Source of the DNA: Xenopus tropicalis
Taxonomy: Eukaryota > Chordata > Amphibia > Anura > Pipidae
Assembly: GCF_000004195.4 (NCBI RefSeq)
Contig: NC_030680.2
Span: 3,831,960 to 3,895,959 of the forward strand
Direction of reading: 5' to 3'
DNA: 64,000 bases
The notes beneath the pieces were generated by a model that ran no database searches, was not told the DNA's origin, and saw only the letters and a list, made by a program, of their open reading frames with translations. Positions 26,722 to 38,105 of the stretch are shown piece after piece. Numbering within the stretch: position 1 is the stretch's first letter; every line of letters starts with the position of its first letter. A program made the position numbers and the translations under genes.

Positions 26722-26930
26722 CTTTTTTTCAAAGCATTTTGCGGCCGCTTTTCTCCATACTGAGCGCTGTTTGCCGTGCAGTTAGCAACTGAGTAGGGGG
26801 TGGAGACTTAGCAAAAGCTTCTTCCGCCCACCCCTCTCTCCTGATTGGATGAGGGCTGTGTGCCAGTAATCAGCCACAGGTTCTGCGGCTTCCGTCTGCG
26901 CCTGCGCAGTTCATGCAGCCTCTATAGCTG
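26722..26930 (-). promoter_or_regulatory. STK33: Candidate STK33 TATA-less promoter and first exon
   Basis: Reading the minus strand: an NRF1-type site TGCGCAGGCGCA at 26908-26897, a CCAAT box at 26848-26844 and a GC/KLF box GGGTGGGCGG at 26834-26825. A transcript leader follows, ending in AAAAAAAG|gtaatt with exon end at 26722. The only ATG frame there, ten codons, stops before the donor, as expected for a leader. No TATA box is seen. The direction is inferred from the donor; divergent plus-strand transcription cannot be excluded. Confidence 0.45.
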
Positions 26931-27039
26931 TAGGGCAGTGCGTAGCGATTGTGGGGCTGTTGCTGAACTGCAACTCACTCGCAGCTCATTACTATAAATG
27001 CACCACATAGTATGTATGTGAAGTTATTCAGGTATCTGA

Positions 27040-27140
27040 TAGTATTTAATTAAGGCTGGAGGGAACGGCAGAGCAAAAAGAAGACCAATTGCAAATTGTT
27101 TTAGAATATCACTGCCTATGCCGGACTTATAGTTAATTAA
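27040..27140. mobile_element. T2-like MITE fragment
   Basis: agaccaattgcaaattg and agaatatcactg match the end region of the complete MITE at 60996-61445. Truncated on both sides. Confidence 0.5.
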
Positions 27141-27439
27141 CAGGCTAATGTGGTGGAATAAGGGTGACAGGGCTAATGGGACACCTCTGTGGCCCCAGGG
27201 CCCCCGGGATATAACGCTGCTCACCTGGCGCTGGGGACACAATGGGAAATAGATCCCTGGGCTTGTGAAGCTGCCACAATGGTTTCCAACCAGGCAACAA
27301 ATAAACAGATTGACTTCAAAGCCCAGTTTGTGTTGTTGCCACATGAGCCTGTCGGCAGTTACATTGTATCAGTGAGTAACCGGCGGCTGCAAATGCACCA
27401 ATCAGCTGCAGCCATGGGGCCCACCAGCTCCCGGGGGTA

Positions 27440-28755
27440 ACAGAGTACTGGGGAATCCCTATGTGCCATAGTTTTATGGTATCTCTCTGTACAGGCTATG
27501 GGCAAACTTAGGGGGCTGTTCCTGCTGAATTGTGCTTAGTACAGGGGAATCCCTATGTGCCATAGTTTTATGGTATCTCTCTGTACAGGCTATGGGCAAA
27601 CTTAGGGGGCTGTTCCTGCTGAATTGTGCTTAGTACAGGGGGATCCCTATGTGCCATAGTTTTATGGTATCTCTCTGTACAGGCTATGAGCAAACTTAGG
27701 GGGCTGTTCCTGCTGAATTGTGCTTAGTACAGGGGAATCCCTATGTGCCATAGTTTTATGGTATCTCTCTGTACAGGCTATGAGCAAACTTAGGGGGCTG
27801 TTCCTGCTGAATTGTGCTTAGTACAGGGGAATCCCTATGTGCCATAGTTTTATGGTATCTCTCTGTACAGGCTATGAGCAAACTTAGGGGGCTGTTCCTG
27901 CTGAATTGTGCTTAGTACAGGGGAATCCCTATGTGCCATAGTTTTATGGTATCTCTCTGTACAGGCTATGGGCAAACTTAGGGGGCTGTTCCTGCTGAAT
28001 TGTGCTTAGTACAGGGGAATCCCTATGTGCCATAGTTTTATGGTATCTCTCTGTACAGGCTATGGGCAAACTTAGGGGGCTGTTTCTGCTGAATTGTGCT
28101 TAGTACAGGGGAATCCCTATGTGCCATAGTTTTATGGTACCTCTCTGTACAGGCTATGGGCAAACTTAGGGGGCTGTTCCTGCTGAATTGTGCTTAGTAC
28201 AGGGGAATCCCTATGTGCCATAGTTTTATGGTATCTCTCTGTACAGGCTATGATCAAACTTAGGGGGCTGTTCCTGCTGAATTGTGCTTAGTACAGGGGA
28301 ATCCCTATGTGCCATAGTTTTATGGTATCTCTCTGTACAGGCTATGATCAAACTTAGGGGGCTGTTCCTGCTGAATTGTGCTTAGTACAGGGGAATCCCT
28401 ATGTGCCATAGTTTTATGGTATCTCTCTGTACAGGCTATGAGCAAACTTAGGGGGCTGTTCCTGCTGAATTGTGCTTAGTACAGGGGAATCCCTATGTGC
28501 CATAGTTTTATGGTATCTCTCTGTACAGGCTATGGGCAAACTTAGGGGGCTGTTCCTGCTGAATTGTGCTTAGTACAGGGGAATCCCTATGTGACATAGT
28601 TTTATGGTATCTCTGTACAGGCTATAAGCAAACTTAGGGGACTGTTCCTGCTGAATTGTGCTTAGTACAGGGGAATCCCTATGTGCCATAGTTTTATGGT
28701 ATCTCTCTGTACAGGCTATGAGCAAACTTAGGGGGCTGTTCCTGCTGAACAGACA
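27440..28755. repeat. 94-bp minisatellite, locus 1, 14 copies
   Basis: Unit with ggggaatccctatgtgcc, atagttttatggtatctc, tctgtacaggctatggg and cttagggggctgttcctg. It lies upstream of the STK33 promoter. The same unit is inverted at 38655, 44911 and 52460. Confidence 0.98.
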
Positions 28756-29344
28756 ATTTAACAAATTCTCCCACATTAAATATTCATGTTAGTTCCCGGG
28801 CAATGTGAGAGCGCAGTAATCCGCCGGCTAATGGAGGGATAACCGCGGGATGTGCCAGGGTACTGGATTCGCCGCTCTCTGCTGATCCCTTGCAGGTTGG
28901 CATCACATTATGTTTTGTTTCACAGACCCAACAGGACGAGACTGGCACAGATTAGGCACCGCACAATAATGCAGCTCTGAGTATTTGTCTTAATGGAATT
29001 CTGGGAAAAGCGGTTGCCAGAAGCTTGAAACCTCATTGTGCGTCTATTGAGTTCAGCACTGGGGTTTAGGGAGGAACGTACTAAGTACTGAAAAAAGTAC
29101 ATAGACAAATTCCTGATATTCTACTGGAAAACAGAGAACAGCAGCAATGCCTCACTTTATGGGATTCTGGCTTAACCTTTATCTGTACAGCACTGCTGCC
29201 TAGAGATGCCTGTGACAGCAGACTGTGCTGTAACTCAGCTTGGGCAGGGGGTTAACAGCATGAGGATAAGAGTCAGCAGAACAGTCCATATCTCTCATGA
29301 TTCAAAGAATAAACACCGACCCAATTACAATAAAATAAGTAAAC
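28756..29344. other. Intergenic unique DNA
   Basis: Between two arrays, upstream of STK33. Nothing gene-like is seen on either strand. Confidence 0.4.
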
Positions 29345-30210
29345 CTGAATATGTACCCCCTAGTATAGGTGATAAGGATATTAGCAGTCACTGAGGGGCT
29401 CTGTGCCCCCCATATAAAGGCACAAGGCTGCAGGCTGAGTTATACAGGGAACTCTGAGTATCACTCATGTATTATAAGGGATAATGTACCCCCTACTGTA
29501 AATGATAAGGATATTAGCAGTCACTGAGGGGTTCTGTGCCCCCCATATAAAGGCACAAGGCTGCAGGCTGAGTTATACAGGGAACTCTGAGTATCACTCA
29601 TGTATTATAAGGGATAATGTACCCCCTACTGTAAATGATAAGGATATTAGCAGTCACTGAGGGGTTCTGTGCCCCCCATATAAAGGCACAAGGCTGCAGG
29701 CTGAGTTATACAGGGAACTCTGAGTATCACTCATGTATTATAAGGGATACTGTACCCCCTACTGTAAATGATAAGGATATTAGCAGTCACTGAGGGGTTC
29801 TGTGCCCCCCATATAAAGGCACAAGGCTGCAGGCTGAGTTATACAGGGAACTCTGAGTATCACTCATGTATTATAAGGGATAATGTACCCCCTACTGTAA
29901 ATGATAAGGATATTAGCAGTCACTGAGGGGTTCTGTGCCCCCCATATAAAGGCACAAGGCTGCAGGCTGAGTTATACAGGGAACTCTGAGTATCACTCAT
30001 GTATTATAAGGGATAATGTACCCCCTACTGTAAATGATAAGGATATTAGCAGTCACTGAGGGGTTCTGTGCCCCCCATATAAAGGCACAAGGCTGCAGGC
30101 TGAGTTATACAGGGAACTCTGAGTATCACTCATGTATTATAAGGGATAATGTACCCCCTACTGTAAATGATAAGGATATTAGCAGTCACTGAGGGGCTCT
30201 GTGCCCATAT
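29345..30210. repeat. 133-bp minisatellite, locus 2, about 6.5 copies
   Basis: Same unit and orientation as at 15975-16830, here in the STK33-FPGT intergenic region. Confidence 0.98.
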
Positions 30211-31205
30211 ATTGCCCTAATCCCAGATAACACTTACCTGACGTGCTGGGGGTTCTCACGTTCCCTCACTGCCCTGCAGCCTACAGAAGGGATAAGTGAT
30301 TAAGGGACACTCAGCCTCACACTCCTATTAATAAACTGACTAACAGATTCCATCCCATAATAAACAACCCCCTTATTTGTTTTGGAACAGGCAGGATATG
30401 CCGATATGCTTTGTTTGGGCACAGGGCACAATGTCCAGTAATGTTGGCCAGGGCACGGGCTGCAGGGAGTTGCCAGTGGGAGGTGGGTGCTGGGAAACAG
30501 AGTCACTATGTACCGTAGCTGCCAGACTCGGGGTAATTAACATTCCATAACGCCTCATGGATGGAGACATACAGACCCAGACAGACAGTCCTTGCCAGGG
30601 ATTAACTAGCCAAGTTGGCCGCGGATAGCAAAGCCAATCAATCGCATTGTTTCCCAAGGTATAAAGCGCAGGCTGACCTGACCGGCTGGAAACCATGCTG
30701 TTCAATAACTCTGTCTGGCATCTGGGGGCCAAGAACCCGATCACTCAGTGTAACAACCAATAGATAACCTCGAATTAATAGAAATAAGGGCCCCCTCTGG
30801 CGCTGGGTGCCTGGTAATAGTGGGGACCCATATAACCTGTGCCGGGGGTTCTGATCCATTGTAACTGTACTGCTAGGAGAGATACTCTCTATATAAAAGT
30901 GACCAGTAGGGGGCAGTGTGTTCATTCGGAACCTGCACAAAAACTAAAATAAACTGTTTATGTGTTTATATATATATATATATATATAATCTAATTAATG
31001 AGTAAAAAAAAATAAAGACTTTGTCCGACAGACCCTGTTTATTTCAAATATTTTAATAAGTTATTCCGTATTATCAGCTCATAGAGATCAACAACCCGTT
31101 TAATTCTTCATTATTTTCAGTCAAAATGTCGACAGTATTAGTTCATCTCTACCCTGCCCAAACCCCAACTCCTTGTGATCCAACATTAGTTTTTGACTAC
31201 GTTAC
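30211..31205. other. Intergenic DNA with (TA)n
   Basis: A (ta)n run at about 30968-30989. No exon is recognised on either strand. Confidence 0.45.
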
Positions 31206-31625
31206 TTCATAACACCTTTACAGATATATAGAAACATTGGGGTAACAGTCACCCTGCTATAGTTCCAGGGGTACCCAGGGCACAAATAAGCACTCACCCC
31301 AAATCCCCCCCTAACTGGCCTTCAGGCTGGGCCCCCTTAGCCCATAACAAGGTTACAGATATATAGAAACATTGGGGTAACAGTCACCCCGCTATAGTTC
31401 CAGGGGTACCCAGGGCACAAATAAGCACTCACCCCAAATCCCCCCCTAACTGGCCTTCAGGCTGGGCCCCCTTAGCCCATAACAAGGTTACAGATATATA
31501 GAAACATTGGGGTAACAGTCACCCCGCTATAGTTCCAGGGGTACCCAGGGCACAAATAAGCACTCACCCCAAATCCCCCCCTAACTGGCCTTCAGGCTGG
31601 GCCCCCTTAGCCCATAACAAGGTTT
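31206..31625. repeat. 135-bp minisatellite, inverted copy, 3 units
   Basis: Reverse complement of the unit at 20592-23207, almost identical (same gactgttacccc/gggtacc words). It lies about 210 bp beyond the FPGT poly(A) signal. Confidence 0.98.
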
Positions 31626-31835
31626 ATAATTAATATATATTGTTCTTTGGAGCAATAATTCACGTTGCTATAGGGCATTAGCTGAGGTAACATAAGGCAC
31701 AGAGAGGGGCATTATTGAAATGCCCCCTTTACATTGGTAGTATTAAATTTCTCCCTATAACCCTGGATCAGACCCAGACTGGCAATCTATGGGCTCTGGC
31801 AAATACCAGCTGTAAGATGCCATAGAAAGTCACTA

Positions 31836-31841
31836 TTTATT
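31836..31841 (-). terminator. FPGT: Poly(A) signal of FPGT
   Basis: AATAAA on the minus strand, about 80 bases after the FPGT stop codon. Position and orientation fit a short 3' untranslated region. Cleavage would be expected at about 31810-31825. Other AATAAA hexamers exist further on (about 31040). Confidence 0.55.
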
Positions 31842-31918
31842 GGGCTGTTTGGGCCCCTGGGTACTGGGAATGCCAGGGCCTACAGTATTTTTAATGCCAG
31901 TCTGGGCCCGGGTACCAG

Positions 31919-33336
31919 TCAATGAGTAACATCCCCCCCTTGGTTCTGAGAGACAATGTCCGTGTAGAGAAGTTGCCGGAACCCCAACATGTCTTCTACA
32001 TCTTTGTGCAACAGAATTTCCTCCATGGAGACCCGTTTGGCGCTGCCCGGATTCCCCGCAGACTCGCCGCGCGTCGCCGCACTCAGCATTTCTATAGATA
32101 ATTTAACAGAATCGGCTAAAGCCGAACACACTGGGAATAACCGGGCGGTCCACAGACTCCGAGCCGCTGAATCCCCGGAAAACAGTTCTTCCGACGCATC
32201 AATTCCCCAGATACCCAGGCATTCCGATAGGCTCCTCCCACAGAACCGAAGGGAACCGACATTGGACAAGGAGCCGACGTTGGCCTTTAGATTGTCGTCT
32301 ATGCCCAATGTGACTGTTGAATACATGAGTTGCCCTCCAAGCCTCAGGCTGAAGGAGCTCACAAAGGATTTGGGGGGGATATGAGACCCAACGTGTATGG
32401 AGACCCCACTAATAATACAGTGCTCCCCTATGGAGACGTTGGGACCCAGTCTAGAATATTCCACCACCGAGTGCGGCGAAACCGTGGCTGTCGCATCCAG
32501 AACACTCTGAATGACACACACCGTCTCATTGGCCGCTTCATCTTGACCCGGAACAATGCTAAAAACCTTCGACCTCAACCCGAGTTCCGCCTTGAGTTTG
32601 GGGTCGGACGTCAAATGGTGCAAATATTCCCGCGTGGTTCCGATGTGGTAGAACTTGGAATTATTCAGCAGGATCACGGTGAAACCGGTGCCGCGGAGCA
32701 GATAATAGATTCTCTTTCTGACCTCCGTCAGTTCAGATTCCACTTTGGAAACGTTCTCCACGTTCTCCGTGTAGTCGGCGGTGGCGTCGGGCCCCAGAGC
32801 TTGGAGGAAGTCCCCGTAGGCGTCGATTTCACAGGAGAGCCCCCCCGAGTCATGGAAGAACCCCAGTAACAATCCGACGGTATTGTGATCCATGTAGAAT
32901 AAGCTATCCGTGTAGACGATCTCGGGATCCGGCATGCTGTCTCCTGATTGGAGGATATTTACGGCCCCTGATTGGCGCATCTTCTCCACGGAAGGTTTAT
33001 GGAGATACGACTTGCATTGTCTGTACTCGAGCTCCTCATACCCAGAAGTAGTAGCCTCCAACACAAACACCCCGTGGGTTGTACCAATAGTCAACGTCGA
33101 TGGGTGCGCCAGGGCCGTGATGCCCGGCCTATCGAACGTCACCGCTAGATCCCCGCTGGCGTAAAGTTCAAGGTCATCGGCGCAAGTGACCAAGACCCCC
33201 GGCTTCATGTTCCTGGGGAAGTCGATGTACATGGCCAGTTTCAGGTCGAGCATTTGGTAGGTCGGCTCCCCGAGGGGCAAAGCGGTGAAAATCTTCCCCA
33301 GGGCACTGGCACTGGGCAAGCGCTGACTGTACCCAC
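31919..33336 (-). CDS. FPGT: FPGT terminal exon (main catalytic and C-terminal part)
   Basis: Acceptor ctgatag, entering in phase 1; 471 residues, then the stop codon at 31919-31921. It covers most of the fucose-1-phosphate guanylyltransferase/fucokinase-type domain from GGYSQRLP to the C-terminus. One large last exon is also the human gene's arrangement as I remember it. It is intact and codon use looks like a working gene. Confidence 0.96.
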
Positions 33337-34814
33337 CTATCAGAGAAGAGAAAGAGTCAGACAGAAGCCATTGGTCCTTTCAGTGGGAATAAACCAAGAC
33401 TGGAGGGGCGACCTAGAACTTTCCCCAATGAATCTCGTGGCAAAGATATTCCTGAGAAATATGGAAATGGCACGTACCGGCGTGAATGAGCATAACTGTA
33501 AATCTCTCCAGCTCTGCCGCGTAGATCTGCCGTAGGCGCTGAACTGCATGAAGGGTAGATCCCCCGTTACCTGAAAAAAGAAGGAATATATGAAGCCTCA
33601 TACATTTATATGGGCACAGAACCCCTCAGTGACTGCTAATATCCTTATCATTTACAGTAGGGGGTACATTATCCCTTATAATACATGAGTGATACTCAGA
33701 GTTCCCTGTATAACTCAGCCTGCAGCCTTGTGCCTTTATATGGGCACAGAACCCCTCAGTGACTGCTAATATCCTTATCATTTACAGTAGGGGGTACATT
33801 ATCCCTTATAATACATGAGTGATACTCAGAGTTCCCTGTATAACTCAGCCTGCAGCCTTGTGCCTTTATATGGGGGGCACAGAACCCCTCAGTGACTGCT
33901 AATATCCTTATCATTTACAGTAGGGGGTACATTATCCCTTATAATACATGAGTGATACTCAGAGTTCCCTGTATAACTCAGCCTGCAGCCTTGTGCCTTT
34001 ATATGGGGGGCACAGAACCCCTCAGTGACTGCTAATATCCTTATCATTTATAGTAGGGGGTACATTATCCCTTATAATACATGAGTGATACTCAGAGTTC
34101 CCTGTATAACTCAGCCTGCAGCCTTGTGCCTTTATATGGGGGGCACAGAGCCCCTCAGTGACTGCTAATATCCTTATCATTTACAGTAGGGGGTACATTA
34201 TCCCTTATAATACATGAGTGATACTCAGAGTTCCCTGTATAACTCAGCCTGCAGCCTTGTGCCTTTATATGGGGGGCACAGAACCCCTCAGTGACTGCTA
34301 ATATCCTTATCATTTACAGTAGGGGGTACATTATCCCTTATAATACATGAGTGATACTCAGAGTTCCCTGTATAACTCAGCCTGCAGCCTTGTGCCTTTA
34401 TATGGGGGGCACAGAACCCCTCAGTGACTGCTAATATCCTTATCATTTACAGTAGGGGGTACATTATCCCTTATAATACATGAGTGATACTCAGAGTTCC
34501 CTGTATAACTCAGCCTGCAGCCTTGTGCCTTTATATGGGGGGCACAGAACCCCTCAGTGACTGCTAATATCCTTATCATTTACAGTAGGGGGTACATTAT
34601 CCCTTATAATACATGAGTGATACTCAGAGTTCCCTGTATAACTCACCTATTTTTGGTCCCGCCGGATCGGAGAAGACGTGATAGCGAACGCCGAGGGGAA
34701 GCTCTTTCCTCGCCAGTTTATCCCCAATCTGCTGTTGGTAGGCCGACTCTTGCTGCCGGTCAGCGGCCGTGATGACCACCACATCCCAGAATTCCCCAGG
34801 CCGCGCCTCCTTCC
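31919..34814 (-). CDS. FPGT: FPGT, fucose-1-phosphate guanylyltransferase (3 of about 4 coding exons)
   Basis: Cytosolic enzyme joining L-fucose 1-phosphate and GTP into GDP-L-fucose plus pyrophosphate, in the fucose salvage route. Visible exons: 34814-34647, 33570-33478, 33336-31919. Phases agree, giving about 558 residues against 588-607 in human. Motifs shared with the vertebrate family: [25 protein letters not shown], the GNGGST substrate-loop segment, [46 protein letters not shown], and a C-terminal hexapeptide-like stretch [15 protein letters not shown]. The frame is intact and has no internal stop. The first coding exon (about 25-30 residues) is not convincingly found; it must lie between 34815 and about 39400. 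FPGT sits between STK33 and TRIM66, on the same strand. Confidence 0.95.
33478..33570 (-). CDS. FPGT: FPGT internal exon (GNGGST)
   Basis: Acceptor ttttttcag, donor GCCG|gtacgt, phase 1 to phase 1. It encodes [20 protein letters not shown] and FTVMLIHAG, matching the nucleotide-binding segment of the human enzyme. Confidence 0.94.
33603..34646. repeat. 133-bp minisatellite, locus 3, fills an FPGT intron
   Basis: About 8 units, reverse complement of locus 1. It occupies about 1,040 of the 1,076 bases of this intron. On the minus strand the FPGT donor gtgagttatacagggaac runs directly into the repeat, whose units read gctgagttatacaggg at this point. Confidence 0.98.
34647..34814 (-). CDS. FPGT: FPGT internal exon (N-terminal domain start)
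   Basis: Acceptor tgtgtccag, donor ATAG|gtgagt. It encodes [18 protein letters not shown] and [20 protein letters not shown]. It begins with two bases of a codon whose first base lies in the missing upstream exon. The donor is the very edge of the 133-bp minisatellite. Confidence 0.94.
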   Translation of the reverse strand, partial: GRRRGLGNSGMWWSSRPLTGSKSRPTNSRLGINWRGKSFPSAFAITSSPIRRDQK

Positions 34815-36025
34815 CTGGACACAGACAAATAAAACCAGTCAGATCTAGAAATCCTTCAGCACTACAACTCCCAGCATCCCACAGAAACAGCTGGAAGGGG
34901 CCCTCTGGTGTTAAAGATTCAGGGCAATAAAACCAACAAGCGCCGGGTGCGGGAGCTGCCAGACTGGTCCGACCACGGGTCACACTGAGCTGAGCCGACT
35001 TTTTATTTTAAAGGGTAACTAAGCCCAAATCTGAGTACAGCAGCAACGTCTCTGAAACTACAACTCCCACAATCCTCTGCCAGCTCAGCGGGGAATAGTA
35101 TTTCTGTGACAGGTGTTAAAGATCACCTGACCCAGGGTTACTAACAATGCAAGCAGCTAAAGCATTCTGGGAGTTGTAGTTCATAACAGGGGCAAAGGCA
35201 AAAGTTTAAACCCCGCCTCCCTGAACAGAAGTAGAATTGTTAGCTCTTCTCCTGAAGTCTGAAACATGTTGTTACAATGAAGCCATAGGGTTAATATATA
35301 AACAGCAGGCTTGGGCCCCAATGGCTCTGCTATGTACAAATGAGGGGGGCAGTTTCTCTCTTATTACCCATTTGCCCCCAGGTACCTCTGAGACTGCCAT
35401 ACTGCTGCAGCCTGCGCTGGGTTTCCCTCTCAAGCCGGACCCCCTGGCATTCCCACATCCTGATTCGCTGCCTGCCACCTCCGAGCCTCTACTATACAAC
35501 TGTGCTGACATCACTTGGTCATGTGACCAGGCTCTAACTGGGAGGGGCTGGCAGCATTAAAGGGGAAGTGAAGGCTTAAGAATCACAGCAGTATAAGTTA
35601 GAATGCATGTATTCAGCCTGGGATTTGGTCCCGGATGTAAATGTCCTTTTTAAAGGCGATATACACTTTTTAACGCAGTTCCATTTCATTAACCCTAAGG
35701 TTGCTGACTTTCGGTTGTGCTAAAAGCCTGTAATTATCATTCTGAAAATGTCGGAAAACCCTGAGTGGGTTTATATCAATTCCCCTATTTTTTAGCCTTA
35801 ACCTCAATGAGACAAATACAGGAATAAGGAGACCCCTCGCCCAATGCCCCGGTACTTTCTATACTGTCGGTGGGGGGGTTACAGCGGCCTTTACAGTAGG
35901 AGATCAGGGGGCAGTCCCTGTAGCCCTTCCTGGGCTCAGAGTCTAGTTATGCAGGTAGTGGAGTAACTATAGGGGGGGGGCAGATAGAGAGAGGGGTGCC
36001 AGTAAGGATCTGCCCCCCGAGCCCC
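34815..36025. other. FPGT 5' region, first exon not resolved
   Basis: Contains ZNF143-like actacaactcccagcat words at about 34861, 35057 and 35165 (reverse), a T2-end ttaaaggggaag at 35557, and E-box/CRE-like sites at about 35500-35525. A promoter or first exon of FPGT is expected here but I cannot place it. Confidence 0.35.
35386..35400 (-). CDS. Tentative FPGT start (five codons)
   Basis: ATG GCA GTC TCA GAG followed by the donor-like gtacct on the minus strand, downstream of a region with a CACATG E-box and a TGATGTCA CRE-like site (about 35500-35525). MAVSE is only faintly like the MAAAR start of human FPGT, and its phase 0 does not fit the phase-1 entry of the exon at 34814, so another small exon would be needed. 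Weak call. Confidence 0.12.
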
Positions 36026-37695
36026 ATTGCTGAACATGTTCCCCCTGTCTCATCTCTGTGGGGCAACTTCCTGTCTCATCTCTGTGGGGCAACTTCCTGT
36101 CTCATCTCTGTGGGGCAACTTCCTGTCTCATCTCTTTGGGGCAACATCCCATCTCATCTCTGTGGGGCAACTTCCTCTGGGGCAACTTCCCATCTCATCT
36201 CTGTGGGGGAACTTCCCGTCTCATCTCTGTGGGGAAACTTCCTGTGGGGCAACTTCCCATCTAACCTCTGTGGGGCAACTTCCCGTCTCATCTCTGTGGG
36301 GAAACTTCCTGTGGGGCAACTTTCTGTCTCATTTCTGTGGAACAACTTCCCGTCTCATTCCTGTGGGGCAACTTCCTGTCTCATCTCTGTGGGGCAACTT
36401 TCCATCTCATCTCTGTGGGGCAACTTTCCATCTCATCTCTGTGGGGCAAGTTCTTCTGGGGCAACTTCCCGTCTCATCTCTGTGGGGCAACTTCCTGTCT
36501 CATCTCTGTGGGGCAACTTTCCATCTCATCTCTGTGGGGCAAGTTCTTCTGGGGCAACTTCCCGTCTCATCCCTGTGGGGCAACTTCCCATCTCATCTCT
36601 GTGGGGCAACTTCCCATCTCATCTCTGTGGGGCAACTTCCCATCTCATCTCTGTGGGGGAACGTCCCATCTAACCTCTGTGGGGCAACTTCCTGTCTCAT
36701 CTCTGTGGGGAAACTTCCTGTGGGGCAACTTTCTGTCTCATTTCTGTGGAACAACTTCCCGTCTCATTCCTGTGGGGCAACTTCCTGTCTCATCTCTGTG
36801 GGGCAACTTTCCATCTCATCTCTGTGGGGCAACTTTCCATCTCATCTCTGTGGGGCAAGTTCTTCTGGGGCAACTTCCCGTCTCATCTCTGTGGGGCAAC
36901 TTCCTGTCTCATCTCTGTGGGGCAACTTTCCATCTCATCTCTGTGGGGCAAGTTCTTCTGGGGCAACTTCCCGTCTCATCCCTGTGGGGCAACTTCCCAT
37001 CTCATCTCTGTGGGGCAACTTCCCATCTCATCTCTGTGGGGCAACTTCCCATCTCATCTCTGTGGGGGAACGTCCCATCTAACCTCTGTGGGGCAACTTC
37101 CTGTCTCATCTCTGTGGGGAAACTTCCTGTGGGGCAACTTCCTGTCTCATTTCTGTGGGACAACTTCCCATCTCATCTCTGTGGGGCAACTTCCCGTCTC
37201 ATCTCTGTGGGGAAACTTCCTGTGGGGCAACTTCCCGTCTCATCCCTATGGGGCAACTTCCTGTCTCATCTCTGTGGGGCAACTTTCCATCTCATCTCTG
37301 TGGGGCAAGTTCCTCTGGGGCAACTTCCCGTCTCATCTCTGTGGGGCAACTTCCCATCTCATCTCTGTGGGGCAATTTCCTGTCTCATCTCTTTGGGGCA
37401 ACTTCCCGTCTCATCTCTGTGGGGCAACTTCCCATCTCATCTCTGTGGGGCAATTTCCTGTCTCATCTCTGTGGGGCAACTTCCCATCTCATCTCTGTGG
37501 GGCAATTTCCTGTCTCATCTCTTTGGGGCAACTTCCCATCTCATCTCTGTGGGGCAATTTCCTGTCTCATCTCTTTGGGGCAACTTCCTGTCTCATCTCT
37601 GTGGGGCAATTTCCTGTCTCATCTCTGTGGGGCAATTTCCTGTCTCATATCTTTGGGGCAACTTCCCGTCTCATCTCTGTGGGGCAATTTCCTGA
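36026..37695. repeat. 27-bp minisatellite with 409-bp higher-order duplication
   Basis: Unit ctgtctcatctctgtgggg plus caacttcc. Variant units (shortened, or with aaacttcctgtggggc) form a block that is repeated with an offset of 409 bp (36337 against 36746). Because 27 is a multiple of three, long repetitive frames stay open in all three plus frames. Confidence 0.97.
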
Positions 37696-37884
37696 AACTG
37701 TATGCAATAGAGGAGAGATTCCTGCAGCCAATGAGAAGGAAGCTTCTAGCAGCCTGAGTTTAGGGGGAAGTTCCTGAGGGCAAATGAGAGGAGAACCCCT
37801 GGGCTCAGGTCTGTATTTGCTTTTCCCCTGCCTTAATGAATATGTTTGGCTGAGGGGGGTTTTTAGGGGGCAGTAGAGCAGTAG

Positions 37885-38105
37885 TGGGGGTACACATGGG
37901 GGGATACACATGGGGGGTACACATGGGGGGTACACATGGGGGGTACACATGGGGGGGTACACATGGGGGATACACATGGGGGGTACACATGGGGGGATAC
38001 ACATGGGGGGTACACATGGGGGGGTACACATGGGGGATACACATGGGGGGTACACATGGGGGATACACATGGGGGGTACACATGGGGGGGTACACATGGG
38101 GGGAT
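37885..38105. repeat. 13-14-bp G-rich minisatellite
   Basis: Units of gtacacatggggg and atacacatggggg with varying G-run length. G-runs lie on the plus strand, so a G-quadruplex is possible. Confidence 0.97.

Noticed and set aside
30373..30940. 123- and 100-codon minus frames between STK33 and FPGT
   Set aside because: No recognisable domain, no splice-consistent neighbours, ordinary intergenic composition.
32330..32869. 179-codon plus-strand frame and other plus frames over the FPGT exon
   Set aside because: Shadows of the real minus-strand FPGT exon.
36027..37777. Plus-strand frames of 351, 452 and 343 codons (SLWGNF repeats)
   Set aside because: Artefact of a 27-bp repeat with length divisible by three. 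There is no unique domain, and three overlapping frames are open at once.
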